Shown here: positions 42,653 to 51,510 of the stretch, one piece after another | How positions within the stretch are numbered: the first letter of the stretch is position 1 | Layout of the letters: each line of letters starts with the position of its first letter | Assembly (NCBI GenBank): GCA_965246945.1 | Contig: CBDFFW010000001.1 | Span: forward strand, 372,001-436,000 | Direction: 5' to 3' | DNA length: 64,000 bases | Source of the DNA: CBDFFW01 sp965246945 | GTDB taxonomy: Bacteria > Pseudomonadota > Alphaproteobacteria > UBA11073 | Program-made: the position numbers and the translations under genes | The notes under the pieces: model-generated | Database searches by the model: none | Told to the model about the DNA's origin: nothing | Seen by the model: the letters and a program-made list of their open reading frames with translations, nothing else

Positions 42653-44374
42653 CTAAAATTTGGGATGGGGCTGCCACCAGCGCCTATTGGTATGTTTTTC
42701 AGGTGGTGGAGGCGGGTACTCAATTTTTGGTGCTTCCTGTAAAATCCGTAAAAAAGCACAAATATTGCCTACACCATTTTCTATTTCTTCAGACGTGCCA
42801 TCGACAAACAATCTTAAAGTATGTTTCAAATCTTTCTCTGCATTGGCAGCCACGGCCACACGTAGATCTTTATGATCTTTATGGGCTTCCAGTGCTGCAA
42901 CACAGACATCTTCAATTGTTTTAATTTCCATCCACTTACCAGGTTCGATTTCAACGGCCCGGCCTAATAAATTCGGCGATATTTGCAAACTTATATAAGC
43001 ACTGTGTTGGGGCCTGGTATCATTAAAGAAATGGGCAGGCAAACCCTGTTCTATTTCTTGTTCAATAATCTTGCAGGCATTGTTTAAATTTTGTTCAATA
43101 CGTTCGGCATTTATCAGGACATCTGCCATATTTGCATTGTCCAGCGCACTTTTAATCGCGGTCATTCTATCGAAAGATGGCATATTGGTTTCACGCACCA
43201 TCCGTGCGCCTACTTTTTGAGAAAATTTCTTATCGCCAAAAAGTGCCGCGCAGCCGCCCAATGCGGCCATACCGAAAGCTTTGCCCAAGCTAATATCTTC
43301 AATCAAATACTTTAAAATAGGCAGATCCGGATGTTCTCGCTGAAGTTTCTGCGCGATTTTATAGATCGAAAAACACCCATTTTCTTTTAAAGACTGAACA
43401 GAACACCAAGCAAAATAGGGGTTGTCATATAAAAGTGTAACAGGCGCTAACCCTTTATTGATGCGTGTTTGGTTATATTCTGCCAGCTTAAGCAGAAATT
43501 TTTCTAAATCTTCATTGGGCGGTGTTACCCCTGTTGGATTATTGGGATAGTTGAGATAGATAACCCCTAAACTTTCTTCAACATCTAATTTTTCATTTAA
43601 CGATTTAATAATGTCATCAAATGCTAAGGTGCTTTTGTCTTTTGGATCAAATATTACACATTCATACCCATAATCTTCTGTTAAAGACGCAACCAATGGC
43701 CAAAAGCCGCGGGGCACAAATAATACTTTTTTAACTGCTTGCGATTTATGCACCAGACGCTGATCTGGGAAGTATTTTTTAAGTAAAACCTGAATTGCTA
43801 AATTCGCACAATAACGCGCACCTTTATCATAAGCATTGGCAATGGTGGGAAATGCCTGATGCAAAAAACTGGCGGTTTTTGTTGCTGTCGCTTTATCGGT
43901 ATATGAAAAATAGTGTGTAGACAGTAGCTCCAAGCATAGATTAAGAAAATGCCGAGAAAACATTCCAGGCTGGACATTTTCCGTGGTTAAAGCAACATCA
44001 TCTATTTCGTTAGCATTATCATTACTGGTCTGCTTTATCTCAATGTCAAATAGCCGTTCTGAAAAGGCAAGAGCGCTTTTTTTTACTTCTTCTAAAGCAT
44101 CGGCTGATGCATAGCCAACTAAAGCGTGTTTCACACCTTCAGCAGTATCGTTAACTGCTTTTGTAAACAAAATAGCCATTTGTTGAAAAACATAAATAGA
44201 TGGCGGCTGGCTGGGTGAGCCTTGAGCTAATTTAGGAATAATAATGCCAAATTCATGCTCCATTTGCAGTGCGGCATTGCGCATCGCATACAGCAAAGGA
44301 AAACGGCTTAAAAATTTCCGGCATCTTGAAGCATATTCATTCTTTTTAACGATTTCATATTCAATGGTTGTCAT
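42653..44374 (-). CDS. Large PLP-dependent aminotransferase-fold enzyme
   Basis: The 573-residue protein belongs to the class I/II aminotransferase fold. Visible cofactor elements are YLNYPNNPTGVTP (Asn in the 277-281 region), LLYDNPYFAW with Asp317 (pyridine nitrogen) and Tyr320, and the Schiff-base lysine in SLGKAFGM (Lys365). Relatives are about 400 residues; the excess lies before the core (about 110-220) and at the C-terminus, which ends in a Pro/Trp-rich tail. An arginine eight residues after the lysine, which contacts the phosphate in aspartate aminotransferase, is replaced by Gly by my count. Size recalls aspartate 4-decarboxylases, but no diagnostic motif confirms this. Substrate is unknown. 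It is AT-rich and stands alone. Confidence 0.75.
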   Translation of the reverse strand: MTTIEYEIVKKNEYASRCRKFLSRFPLLYAMRNAALQMEHEFGIIIPKLAQGSPSQPPSIYVFQQMAILFTKAVNDTAEGVKHALVGYASADALEEVKKSALAFSERLFDIEIKQTSNDNANEIDDVALTTENVQPGMFSRHFLNLCLELLSTHYFSYTDKATATKTASFLHQAFPTIANAYDKGARYCANLAIQVLLKKYFPDQRLVHKSQAVKKVLFVPRGFWPLVASLTEDYGYECVIFDPKDKSTLAFDDIIKSLNEKLDVEESLGVIYLNYPNNPTGVTPPNEDLEKFLLKLAEYNQTRINKGLAPVTLLYDNPYFAWCSVQSLKENGCFSIYKIAQKLQREHPDLPILKYLIEDISLGKAFGMAALGGCAALFGDKKFSQKVGARMVRETNMPSFDRMTAIKSALDNANMADVLINAERIEQNLNNACKIIEQEIEQGLPAHFFNDTRPQHSAYISLQISPNLLGRAVEIEPGKWMEIKTIEDVCVAALEAHKDHKDLRVAVAANAEKDLKHTLRLFVDGTSEEIENGVGNICAFLRILQEAPKIEYPPPPPEKHTNRRWWQPHPKF

Positions 44375-44468
44375 TGCTATTCCTTAAGTATCTTCGCAGC
44401 TTAAGGAGAAGAAAATGTTAATACAATACTTTCATAAAAATCTCATTTTTTACTAACGTTACAATCAC

Positions 44469-45689
44469 TTAAAAAGTTTCTTTCACCGTGCCGCGCCAGA
44501 TGGTGTCGGTAGTGTCGGCGTTGGTGAAATCGGCACCGGTTAGTTCGGCATCGGCGAAATTGGCGGCGCGTAGTAAGGCTTGGGTGAAATTGGCGTTGAT
44601 GCACACGCAATTCATCAAATTAGTAGGCCAGTCGCGGCCCAACGGTTTACCATCTGGGCCTTTCAGGGCCACAGGGGCCAGCGAGGTTTTAACCAGCACC
44701 GCAGCGCTTAAATTGGCGCGGCGCAGGTTGGCGCCATCCATTTTCGCGTTGGATAAATCGGCATGTTGCAGCTCGCAATGGCCTAAATCAGCCATGATGA
44801 GTGAGGTGTTGCGCATGGTCGCCCCGCTTAAATTCGCGCCCTTTAAATTTGCCCCATCCAAATTGGTATTGGACAGATCGATATGCGCCATATCCTCATT
44901 TTCCAGATTGGCGCGCTGGCCGTGCTTACCGCCGGAATCCATCCATAAATAATGCTGTTTCAGCGTGGTTTGAATTTTATCGGAAAAATCTTCGGCGGTT
45001 TTCACAATCCGCGCACCCGCGATATCGGCACCGGATAAATCGACATCGCGCAGATTGGCACCGGCCAGGTTAGCACCTTGCAAGCTGGCGCCATCCAGCA
45101 TTACGCTGGCCATTTGTGCGCCTTGCAAATTCACGCCGTCCATTTGCGCATTGACCAGCACCACGCCATTTAAATTGGCGTTTTGCAGTGAAGCGCCGGT
45201 CATTTGCGCACCGGATAAATTGGCACCGGTGAGCAACGCTTTGTTCAGCTGCGCATTATTTAATTTGGTGTTGGATAAATCCGCGCGGGCCTGGGCGCCG
45301 CCTTTGCTGCCCGCTGCAAAATCCATTTTACCAATTAGACGACCATCAAGCAAGGCACCGCTGCGCAGATCCACATCGTTTAAATTGGCTTCGGTTAAAT
45401 TGGCACCCCGTAATTTAGCGCCGCGCAAATCGGCCCCATGCAAATCGGCGCGAAAGAAGCAGGCACCCAGCATGACGGTGGCAAATAAATCAGCATGGCT
45501 CAGATTGGCGTCGGTAAAATCGCAATCCGATAAATCCGCGCCGGAAAATTTGGCTTGGCGCAAATTGGCGCGCACAAAGCTGAAACCTTTTAAATCCTGC
45601 AACGCAAAATCCGCGCGGACGCCGCCCTGACGGTTGGCTAGCCAATCTTCGTGCTTGCGCAGAATTTCGGTAATATCATGCGGGGTCAC
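44469..45689 (-). CDS. Pentapeptide-repeat protein
   Basis: The 406-residue protein has two blocks of A(D/N)LXX repeats, for example FVRANLRQAKFSGADLSDCD and HADLFATVMLGACFFRADLH, separated at about 225-265 by a non-repeat segment (KTAEDFSDKIQTTLKQHYLW). Such repeats fold as a right-handed square helix. Some small ones mimic DNA and protect gyrase; most large ones have no known role. No signal peptide is visible. It lies between two orphan genes on the same strand. Confidence 0.88.
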   Translation of the reverse strand: MTPHDITEILRKHEDWLANRQGGVRADFALQDLKGFSFVRANLRQAKFSGADLSDCDFTDANLSHADLFATVMLGACFFRADLHGADLRGAKLRGANLTEANLNDVDLRSGALLDGRLIGKMDFAAGSKGGAQARADLSNTKLNNAQLNKALLTGANLSGAQMTGASLQNANLNGVVLVNAQMDGVNLQGAQMASVMLDGASLQGANLAGANLRDVDLSGADIAGARIVKTAEDFSDKIQTTLKQHYLWMDSGGKHGQRANLENEDMAHIDLSNTNLDGANLKGANLSGATMRNTSLIMADLGHCELQHADLSNAKMDGANLRRANLSAAVLVKTSLAPVALKGPDGKPLGRDWPTNLMNCVCINANFTQALLRAANFADAELTGADFTNADTTDTIWRGTVKETF

Positions 45690-45746
45690 TGAGTCTTTAA
45701 TCTAGGGCGAATTCCCTAAAGAAAGATGAATGATTTTTGTAAGAAG

Positions 45747-46502
45747 TTAACTATTTGGGAAAGAATGCGGATCAGCATCCCTTCTTGGATTAGCTTTTTG
45801 AAACTCAGACCATGCTTGATGAAATACCTGGCTAGCAACTCCAGTTATATAAAAATTTGCTATATCTACTGTTGAGATATTCTGCCTGTAATCAAAAGGT
45901 AAATAATTACTTCCTTTTTCAAGCCATTTTTCATTTTGGATTCTTGTGCGTATTTCACCGTATATCCCCGTAATTGGATCACGCATTATTTGTTCTATTA
46001 TATCAAATAACACTTCCGGCACTAACTTTCCGCCATCTAATTTTAAAAGCCGATCTTTAAAATTTTTATAACCAAATCTATGCATATTGTTTTCTTGGGA
46101 TGATAAAGGAAATAAAATATCGCTATATTTAGGATCGAAAAACAAAGTGTTAAAAACTTGATTTATCAATTCCGAATTGCTTTTTGTGTTCTTGGGTGCT
46201 ACAAAAGATTGCTGATCTTCCGGCAAATCAGACAGTATAACAGCAGCATTGGCTGTTTCTATTGAAGAACAAATATATTCTACTCCGCCAAAATCAGTTG
46301 CGATTACCTGTGTCAGATAATTTACATTTTCAGCGGTAATTTTACCTTCAAGAATATAAGGTCCAAATAATTCAACAGCCCATTTTGCTAAAGCTTCGGC
46401 TACGGCATTACTTGAAGTATTTGGAAGATTTTGTGTTTCTTCTAATTGCTGGTCGGTAGGGTCAGTGATTAAGTCAATTGTGCGATCAAGGACCAAAGTC
46501 AT
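45747..46502 (-). CDS. Hypothetical protein
   Basis: The 251-residue protein is acidic and soluble with no signal or membrane segment. It begins MTLVLDRTIDLITDPTDQQL and contains FGGVEYICSSIETANAAVI and FLVRNP-like helical parts later (RFGYKNFKDRLLKLDGG). It is AT-rich compared with the aspartate aminotransferase next door. No family is recognised. It is divergent from that gene. Confidence 0.6.
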   Translation of the reverse strand: MTLVLDRTIDLITDPTDQQLEETQNLPNTSSNAVAEALAKWAVELFGPYILEGKITAENVNYLTQVIATDFGGVEYICSSIETANAAVILSDLPEDQQSFVAPKNTKSNSELINQVFNTLFFDPKYSDILFPLSSQENNMHRFGYKNFKDRLLKLDGGKLVPEVLFDIIEQIMRDPITGIYGEIRTRIQNEKWLEKGSNYLPFDYRQNISTVDIANFYITGVASQVFHQAWSEFQKANPRRDADPHSFPNS

Positions 46503-46591
46503 TTTGATATTGTTTCATGCAAGTATTTTTAGTTCAAAGGTTTTTTTGCGCAATTCTTGCGTTTCGGCGCTTGGACGAATTTAATGGGGGC

Positions 46592-47791
46592 ATGCATCTG
46601 GCTGACCGATTATCTGTGGTAAAACCTTCGCCTACGCTGGCGGCTGGGGCCAAGGCCAAGGCGTTGAAGGCACAGGGTAAAGATATCATTGATTTAACTT
46701 TGGGCGAACCGGATTTTGATACGCCTGCGCATATCAAAGATGCAGCGATTGAAGCGATTAGGGCCGGACAAACCAAATATACGCCCGTGGATGGCACGGC
46801 TGCCTTGAAAGCGGCCATTCAGCAAAAATTTCGCAATCAAAATGGTCTGGTGTATGAGCCCGCACAAATCAGCGTGGCCAATGGCGGCAAACAGATCATC
46901 TATAATGCGCTAATGGCAACCCTGAATACCGGTGATGAAGTGGTGATTATATCACCTTATTGGACGTCATATCCCGATATGGTGCTGCTGGCCGGCGGCA
47001 CGCCGATGGTAATTAATGCGGCGGCCGAAAATGGTTTTAAGCTACAACCTGCGCAATTGGCAGCGGCAATTACGCCGAAAACCAAATGGGTGATTATCAA
47101 TTCGCCCAGCAATCCGTGCGGCGCGGCTTATACTGTCTACGAATTGGCGGCGCTGGGTGCGGTGCTGGTACAGCATCCGCAAGTGCTGGTTATGTCAGAC
47201 GATTTGTATGAACACATCGTCTATAACGGTTTTACATTTCATACCATCGCGCAGATTGTGCCGGAATTATATGACCGCACATTGACTGTAAACGGCGTGG
47301 CCAAAGCCTATGCGATGACCGGCTGGCGCATCGGTTTCGCCGGCGGTCCTAAATGGTTGATTGATGCCATGCGCTTGATCCAAAGCCAATCGACCTCCAA
47401 CCCGTGTTCTATCAGCCAAGCCGCCGCCATTGCGGCCGTTATTGGCCCGCATGAAATTATTCGCGCACGCACGCACGAATTTGAAACCCGCCGTGACCGC
47501 GTGCATGCGTTGCTGAATGAATTGCCGAATATTCACTGCCATAAACCTGAAGGCGCATTTTATCTGTATCCCGATTTCAATGCTTATATCGGCAAAACGA
47601 CGGCAGATGGTACGAAATTAGCTGATGATAACACGCTGGTCGAATATCTCATGAATGATTGCGGCGTGTGCCTGGTCGCCGGCTCCGCCTTCGGTACACC
47701 TGGTTTCTTGCGGTTGTCTTATGCGACTGCCCTGCCAGAGCTGGAGCGGGCGATGGGTAAATTGCGGGAGAGTTTGGTAAAATTGAAATAA
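46592..47791 (+). CDS. aatA: Aspartate aminotransferase (class I, subgroup 1b)
   Basis: The enzyme exchanges amino groups between aspartate and 2-oxoglutarate; subgroup 1b members may also accept prephenate. The ATG at 46592 with tggggg before it gives 399 residues and the usual start MHLADRLSVVKPSPTLAAG; a longer frame from 46517 is unlikely. Family segments are DLTLGEPDFDTPAHIKDAA, YWTSYPDMVLLAGGTP, NSPSNPCGAAY, SDDLYEHIVYNG, the PLP lysine in NGVAKAYAMTGWRIGF, and FLRLSYA near the end. Confidence 0.93.
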   Translation: MHLADRLSVVKPSPTLAAGAKAKALKAQGKDIIDLTLGEPDFDTPAHIKDAAIEAIRAGQTKYTPVDGTAALKAAIQQKFRNQNGLVYEPAQISVANGGKQIIYNALMATLNTGDEVVIISPYWTSYPDMVLLAGGTPMVINAAAENGFKLQPAQLAAAITPKTKWVIINSPSNPCGAAYTVYELAALGAVLVQHPQVLVMSDDLYEHIVYNGFTFHTIAQIVPELYDRTLTVNGVAKAYAMTGWRIGFAGGPKWLIDAMRLIQSQSTSNPCSISQAAAIAAVIGPHEIIRARTHEFETRRDRVHALLNELPNIHCHKPEGAFYLYPDFNAYIGKTTADGTKLADDNTLVEYLMNDCGVCLVAGSAFGTPGFLRLSYATALPELERAMGKLRESLVKLK

Positions 47792-47817
47792 GTTAATTGG
47801 TAAGCGTGGTAATTTAG

Positions 47818-48351
47818 ATGGAAACAAACAGATTTCAGAAATGGGTTGATGCGTCACAAGGTTTTCATCCAACATATGCTCAAAACGTATTTAGAGAATT
47901 TCTATTACACGATGTGCAAGAGTTGGGGCATGCGGAAATTATTTTGTTAGATTTGGAAGAAAAATTAGATATTAAATTTAAAAAGAATGATGACGTTTCG
48001 CATGGGCAGGAAAAAAATTTAAAGGGACTTTCTAAATATTGGGTTTTCGGTCTCTATGAAACGTTAAGACAATATAAAGCGATTTGTAGAAAAGAAGGAA
48101 GCACTTTTGAATTTGATAGGTTTAAAGAATTATTTAAAGAGATTGAATTAGTTAGAGTTTTGTTAGCAAAATTTCAATTGCCTGAAAATAAGGTAGAAAA
48201 AAGAATTGATCATTTTCCCAATTTTTATTGGCTCAAAAACCAACGTTGTTTTGGTTGGAGTATGTATAGCAAAGAACATGATAGAGATGTTCTCATTTCT
48301 CGGCGCTATTTAGCAGATACTTTTCTAAAGGTAAGTGTTAGTGATGAATAA
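47818..48351 (+). CDS. Hypothetical protein
   Basis: The 177-residue protein is soluble, Lys/Glu/Phe-rich and strongly AT-rich in coding sequence. It starts METNRFQKWVDASQGFHPTY and has a basic and aromatic C-terminal half (FPNFYWLKNQRCFGWSMYSK). No family is recognised. Its stop codon ends one base before the 3' end of a tRNA-Ala gene on the other strand. A foreign origin is possible but unproven. Confidence 0.6.
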   Translation: METNRFQKWVDASQGFHPTYAQNVFREFLLHDVQELGHAEIILLDLEEKLDIKFKKNDDVSHGQEKNLKGLSKYWVFGLYETLRQYKAICRKEGSTFEFDRFKELFKEIELVRVLLAKFQLPENKVEKRIDHFPNFYWLKNQRCFGWSMYSKEHDRDVLISRRYLADTFLKVSVSDE

Positions 48352-48352
48352 A

Positions 48353-48428
48353 TGGTGGAGTCAATCGGGTTCGAACCGACGACCTTCGCACTGCCAGCGC
48401 GACGCTCTACCAACTGAGCTATGACCCC
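48353..48428 (-). tRNA. tRNA-Ala (anticodon GGC)
   Basis: The minus strand folds as a full cloverleaf: acceptor GGGGTCA/TGACTCC with the G3-U70 pair that marks alanine tRNAs, D arm GCTC...GAGC, anticodon arm TCGCG-CTGGCAG-TGCGA, T arm with TTCGAAC, and an encoded ACCA end. The anticodon GGC reads GCC and GCU codons. Confidence 0.97.
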
Positions 48429-48492
48429 AAACCAACTGCTAATAAGCAGTAATCCATTTTCAAAATCAAGTTTTATGGTTCAAACAATTACC

Positions 48493-48594
48493 TTATCCTG
48501 AGAGAAAGCGCAGCTTTCATATCGAAGGAATGTTCCAGCGTTATATCCAGGTGGAGTATCCTTCGATACGCGTTTATGGCGCTACTCAGGATGA
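48493..48594. repeat. Intergenic palindromic element, cloverleaf-like
   Basis: The element has closing arms TTATCCTGAG (48493-48502) and CTCAGGATGA (48585-48594, one T-G pair), a central stem TATCGAAGGA (48520-48529) with TCCTTCGATA (48559-48568) around a 29-base loop, a left side hairpin GAAAGC-GCA-GCTTTC, and a weak right side hairpin (GCG/CGC). The layout matches the rsmE element at 17706 but the sequence differs. It lies between tRNA-Ala and ogt, outside genes. Confidence 0.75.
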
Positions 48595-48606
48595 AGTTCG
48601 TTATAA

Positions 48607-49071
48607 TTAAGCCGCTAATTTTTGTGAGTGCGCGAACTGTTGTTCGTGATCCAGCAGCCACTGCTTAGTTTTTAGTCCTTCAAAGCCGCTATAGCCGCCC
48701 AGCGCGCCGTTGCTGCCCAGCACGCGGTGGCAGGGAATGAGTAGAATAATGGGATTGCGGCCGCAGGCGGTGCCAACAGCGCGTGGGCCGCTGCCCAGCT
48801 CGACGGCAATCTCGCCGTAACTGCGGGTCTGGCCGAAAGGAATAGCGCTGATTGCTTGCCAGACCCGTTGTTGGTGCGCGGTGCCTTGTGGTTTTAACGC
48901 GATCGGACAGGGTGCATTGACGCCATTAAAAAAACCATCAAACCATTTTTGCAAAGCGGTAATGCGGATATCTTTTGGCGCTGTGAATTCGGTATGAACA
49001 TGTTCAAGTGCGGCCAGCGCACCTGCATCGTCAAATACAGGGGTAAAATTGCCTAGCGGAGTGTGTAACAT
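48607..49071 (-). CDS. ogt: Methylated-DNA-protein cysteine methyltransferase
   Basis: This suicide enzyme repairs O6-methylguanine by moving the methyl group to its own cysteine. The ATG at 49071 gives 154 residues (MLHTPLGNFTPVF); an upstream ATG at 49113 would overlap the divergent ferredoxin gene. The C-terminal domain has QRVWQAISAIPFGQTRSYGE, AVGTACGRNPI and the active site LLIPCHRVLGSNGALGGYSG. There is no Ada-type regulatory domain. Confidence 0.92.
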   Translation of the reverse strand: MLHTPLGNFTPVFDDAGALAALEHVHTEFTAPKDIRITALQKWFDGFFNGVNAPCPIALKPQGTAHQQRVWQAISAIPFGQTRSYGEIAVELGSGPRAVGTACGRNPIILLIPCHRVLGSNGALGGYSGFEGLKTKQWLLDHEQQFAHSQKLAA

Positions 49072-49092
49072 CGCTCTTATATAACACAAATA

Positions 49093-49407
49093 ATGTCGAT
49101 TTACGAGCAACACATCTTTGTCTGTTTAAATGAACGGCCCGCCGATAATCCAACGGGTGATTGTTGCCGCAAAGGCGCGCAGGCTTATTTCGATCAGCTA
49201 AAACAGGGTGCAAAAGCTGCGGGTGTAAAAAATATCCGCATCAATCGGGCTGGTTGCTTGGGCCAATGTGACAAAGGACCTTGTGCGGTGGTGTATCCGG
49301 CCAATATTTGGTATAAATTTGACAGTGCAGAGGATGTACAACGGGTGATTGATGAGCATTTGGTAGGCGGTGTTCCGGTAGCAGATCTATGCATTGATCA
49401 AGACTGA
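49093..49407 (+). CDS. Thioredoxin-like 2Fe-2S ferredoxin
   Basis: The 104-residue protein has the cysteines expected for a thioredoxin-like [2Fe-2S] cluster: Cys11, Cys24 (or Cys25), Cys55 and Cys59, in FVCLNERP, GDCCRKGA and AGCLGQCDKGP. It is similar to stand-alone (2Fe-2S) ferredoxin-domain proteins of proteobacteria. An additional cysteine (64) follows. It is divergent from ogt and 43 bases upstream of guaA. Its electron partners are unknown. Confidence 0.88.
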   Translation: MSIYEQHIFVCLNERPADNPTGDCCRKGAQAYFDQLKQGAKAAGVKNIRINRAGCLGQCDKGPCAVVYPANIWYKFDSAEDVQRVIDEHLVGGVPVADLCIDQD

Positions 49408-49450
49408 TCGCAAAACTTGCCGATCGGCTTTTCCTGCGGCTACATAAATC

Positions 49451-51022
49451 ATGAGTAATGTCACTGCCCCGGCCGGAATTCCCAAAGTTTTAATCTTAGA
49501 TTTTGGTTCGCAAGTGACCCAGTTGATTGCGCGGCGCGTGCGCGAGGCGCAGGTTTATGCCGAAATCCATCCTTATACGATGAGCGATGAAGCCGTGCGG
49601 GCATATGCACCGGCAGCAATTATTTTATCGGGCGGCCCCAATTCGGTGCATGCGGAAAACACACCGCGTGCGCCGCAAGCGGTGTTTGATTTGGGCGTGC
49701 CAGTCTTGGGCATTTGTTATGGCCAGCAAACCATGTGCGCCCAATTGGGCGGCATGGTGGTGCCTGGCCATACCCGCGAATTTGGCCGCGCCGATATTAC
49801 GCTGGTGGAAGAAAGTGCGTTGTTCATGGATATTGTGGCAACTGCCAACGGCGTGCCGGTGTGGATGAGCCATGGCGACCATGTACACACATTGCCCGCC
49901 GGCTTTAAAACCATCGCGACATCTGGCGGCGCGCCGCATGCGGCAATTGCCGATACCGACCGGCATTTTTATGGCGTACAATTCCATCCGGAAGTGGTGC
50001 ACACCCCATCCGGCACGCAGCTGATCCGCAATTTTGTGCGCAATATTGCCGGTATTCACCCGAGCTGGAATATGGATGCTTACCGTGCGCAAGCAGTCGC
50101 GCAAATCAAAGCACAGATTGGCTTTGATACGGTGATTTGCGGGCTGTCCGGCGGCGTGGACTCTGCCGTGACGGCGGTGTTGTTGCATGAAGCGATTGGC
50201 GATCAGCTGACTTGTATTTTTGTGGATACGGGACTGCTGCGAACGAAAGAAGCTGAACAGGTCGTCGATCTATTTACCGAGCATTATAAAATTAAATTAG
50301 AGCATATCGATGCCAGCGCACAATTCATGCAGGCGTTGAGTGGATTGAGCGAACCCGAAGCAAAGCGTAAAGCCATCGGCAAAACCTTTATCGATGTTTT
50401 TGCGGAAGCCGCGCGACGAATTGATGATGCCAAATGGCTGGCGCAAGGCACTGTATATCCCGATGTGATTGAAAGCGTGTCGCCGCATGGCGGACCATCG
50501 CAAACGATTAAATCACACCATAATGTCGGTGGGCTGCCAGAGGATTTAAAATTTAAATTGGTGGAGCCATTGCGGTTATTGTTTAAAGACGAAGTGCGCG
50601 CATTGGGCCGCGAATTGGGTTTATCGGAAGCTTTTATTGGTCGTCACCCATTCCCAGGGCCTGGCCTGGCCATTCGTATTCCAGGGGAAATTACGGCAGA
50701 AAAACTCGCAATTTTGCGGCAGGCTGATGTGATCTATCTAGATGAAATTCGCAAAGCCGGTTTATACGATGATATCTGGCAATCCTTTGCGGTATTATTG
50801 CCGGTGAAAACAGTTGGGGTAATGGGTGATCAGCGGACCTATGAATATGTTTGTGCCCTGCGCGCTGTAAATTCAATTGATGGGATGACAGCGGATTACT
50901 TTCCATTTTCCCATGAATTTTTAGGCCGTGTTAGCACACGCATTGTCAATGAAGTGAAAGGGATTAACCGCGTGGTTTACGATATTACCAGCAAACCACC
51001 TGGGACGATTGAATGGGAATGA
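49451..51022 (+). CDS. guaA: GMP synthase (glutamine-hydrolysing)
   Basis: GuaA turns XMP into GMP using glutamine nitrogen. The 523-residue protein has an N-terminal glutamine amidotransferase domain (nucleophile in LGICYGQQTM; FHPEVVHT), the PP-loop GLSGGVDSAV for ATP, and the C-terminal dimerisation domain ending NRVVYDITSKPPGTIEWE. All expected motifs are intact. It follows the ferredoxin gene but has its own start; guaB is not present. Confidence 0.97.
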   Translation: MSNVTAPAGIPKVLILDFGSQVTQLIARRVREAQVYAEIHPYTMSDEAVRAYAPAAIILSGGPNSVHAENTPRAPQAVFDLGVPVLGICYGQQTMCAQLGGMVVPGHTREFGRADITLVEESALFMDIVATANGVPVWMSHGDHVHTLPAGFKTIATSGGAPHAAIADTDRHFYGVQFHPEVVHTPSGTQLIRNFVRNIAGIHPSWNMDAYRAQAVAQIKAQIGFDTVICGLSGGVDSAVTAVLLHEAIGDQLTCIFVDTGLLRTKEAEQVVDLFTEHYKIKLEHIDASAQFMQALSGLSEPEAKRKAIGKTFIDVFAEAARRIDDAKWLAQGTVYPDVIESVSPHGGPSQTIKSHHNVGGLPEDLKFKLVEPLRLLFKDEVRALGRELGLSEAFIGRHPFPGPGLAIRIPGEITAEKLAILRQADVIYLDEIRKAGLYDDIWQSFAVLLPVKTVGVMGDQRTYEYVCALRAVNSIDGMTADYFPFSHEFLGRVSTRIVNEVKGINRVVYDITSKPPGTIEWE

Positions 51023-51069
51023 TGGGTGAGTGGTAACATTAGCTACAGCTCTGTGGTTAGCAATAAGAA

Positions 51070-51294
51070 TTACAGTGCGTAGGCAGGTACAGAATTAGCA
51101 GGTGCGCTCATGGCAACTGGCATACGCGTAATTGGAGTTGGGTTGCTGTTAGCAACCCGTGGGGCAAGAACATGTGCAAAAAATGCAGTTGGAATTAAGG
51201 CAACAGCTATTGCTACTGGTGCAATACGCCCTTTACCAGCATGCACAAATTTTTGGGCCGTTTCTCCAACTTGACTAAGAAAACTAACAGACAT
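51070..51294 (-). CDS. Small hypothetical membrane protein
   Basis: The 74-residue protein has a charged N-terminus, one hydrophobic segment (about 25-45, IAPVAIAVALIPTAFFAHVLA) and a Pro/Ala/Ser-rich tail. An aagga sequence lies 10-14 bases before the ATG. No family is recognised. It is convergent with guaA. Confidence 0.45.
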   Translation of the reverse strand: MSVSFLSQVGETAQKFVHAGKGRIAPVAIAVALIPTAFFAHVLAPRVANSNPTPITRMPVAMSAPANSVPAYAL

Positions 51295-51510
51295 TCTTCA
51301 ACAATCCTTAATAAGACGTTAACAAGATACTTATGACATTTTTATGACGTTCTTGCAAGAAATTGTCTAATTCTGGCAAATTGTTAAATAATGCAAACAA
51401 GTATTAATTGAATTAAATTCCTTAAGTATTTGAATTATAAATGGATTTTATAAATTTATTTTAATTCGTTCGGTATAAATATCAAATTTATTAATTTATC
51501 ATAAACTACT
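51295..51510. other. AT-rich intergenic region
   Basis: This gap between the small gene at 51070 and lpxD is markedly AT-rich. It probably holds the promoter of the small gene and the 3' end of the lpxD transcript. I see no repeat, RNA gene or clear terminator in it. Confidence 0.5.

Noticed and set aside
45703..45718. Small palindrome TAGGG-CGAATT-CCCTA as terminator of the orphan gene at 45747
   Set aside because: The stem is only five pairs and no T-run follows on the minus strand.
48493..48594. A tRNA-like or degenerate tRNA gene
   Set aside because: The cloverleaf shape comes from nested palindromes; there is no T-loop consensus, anticodon arm of proper length or CCA end.
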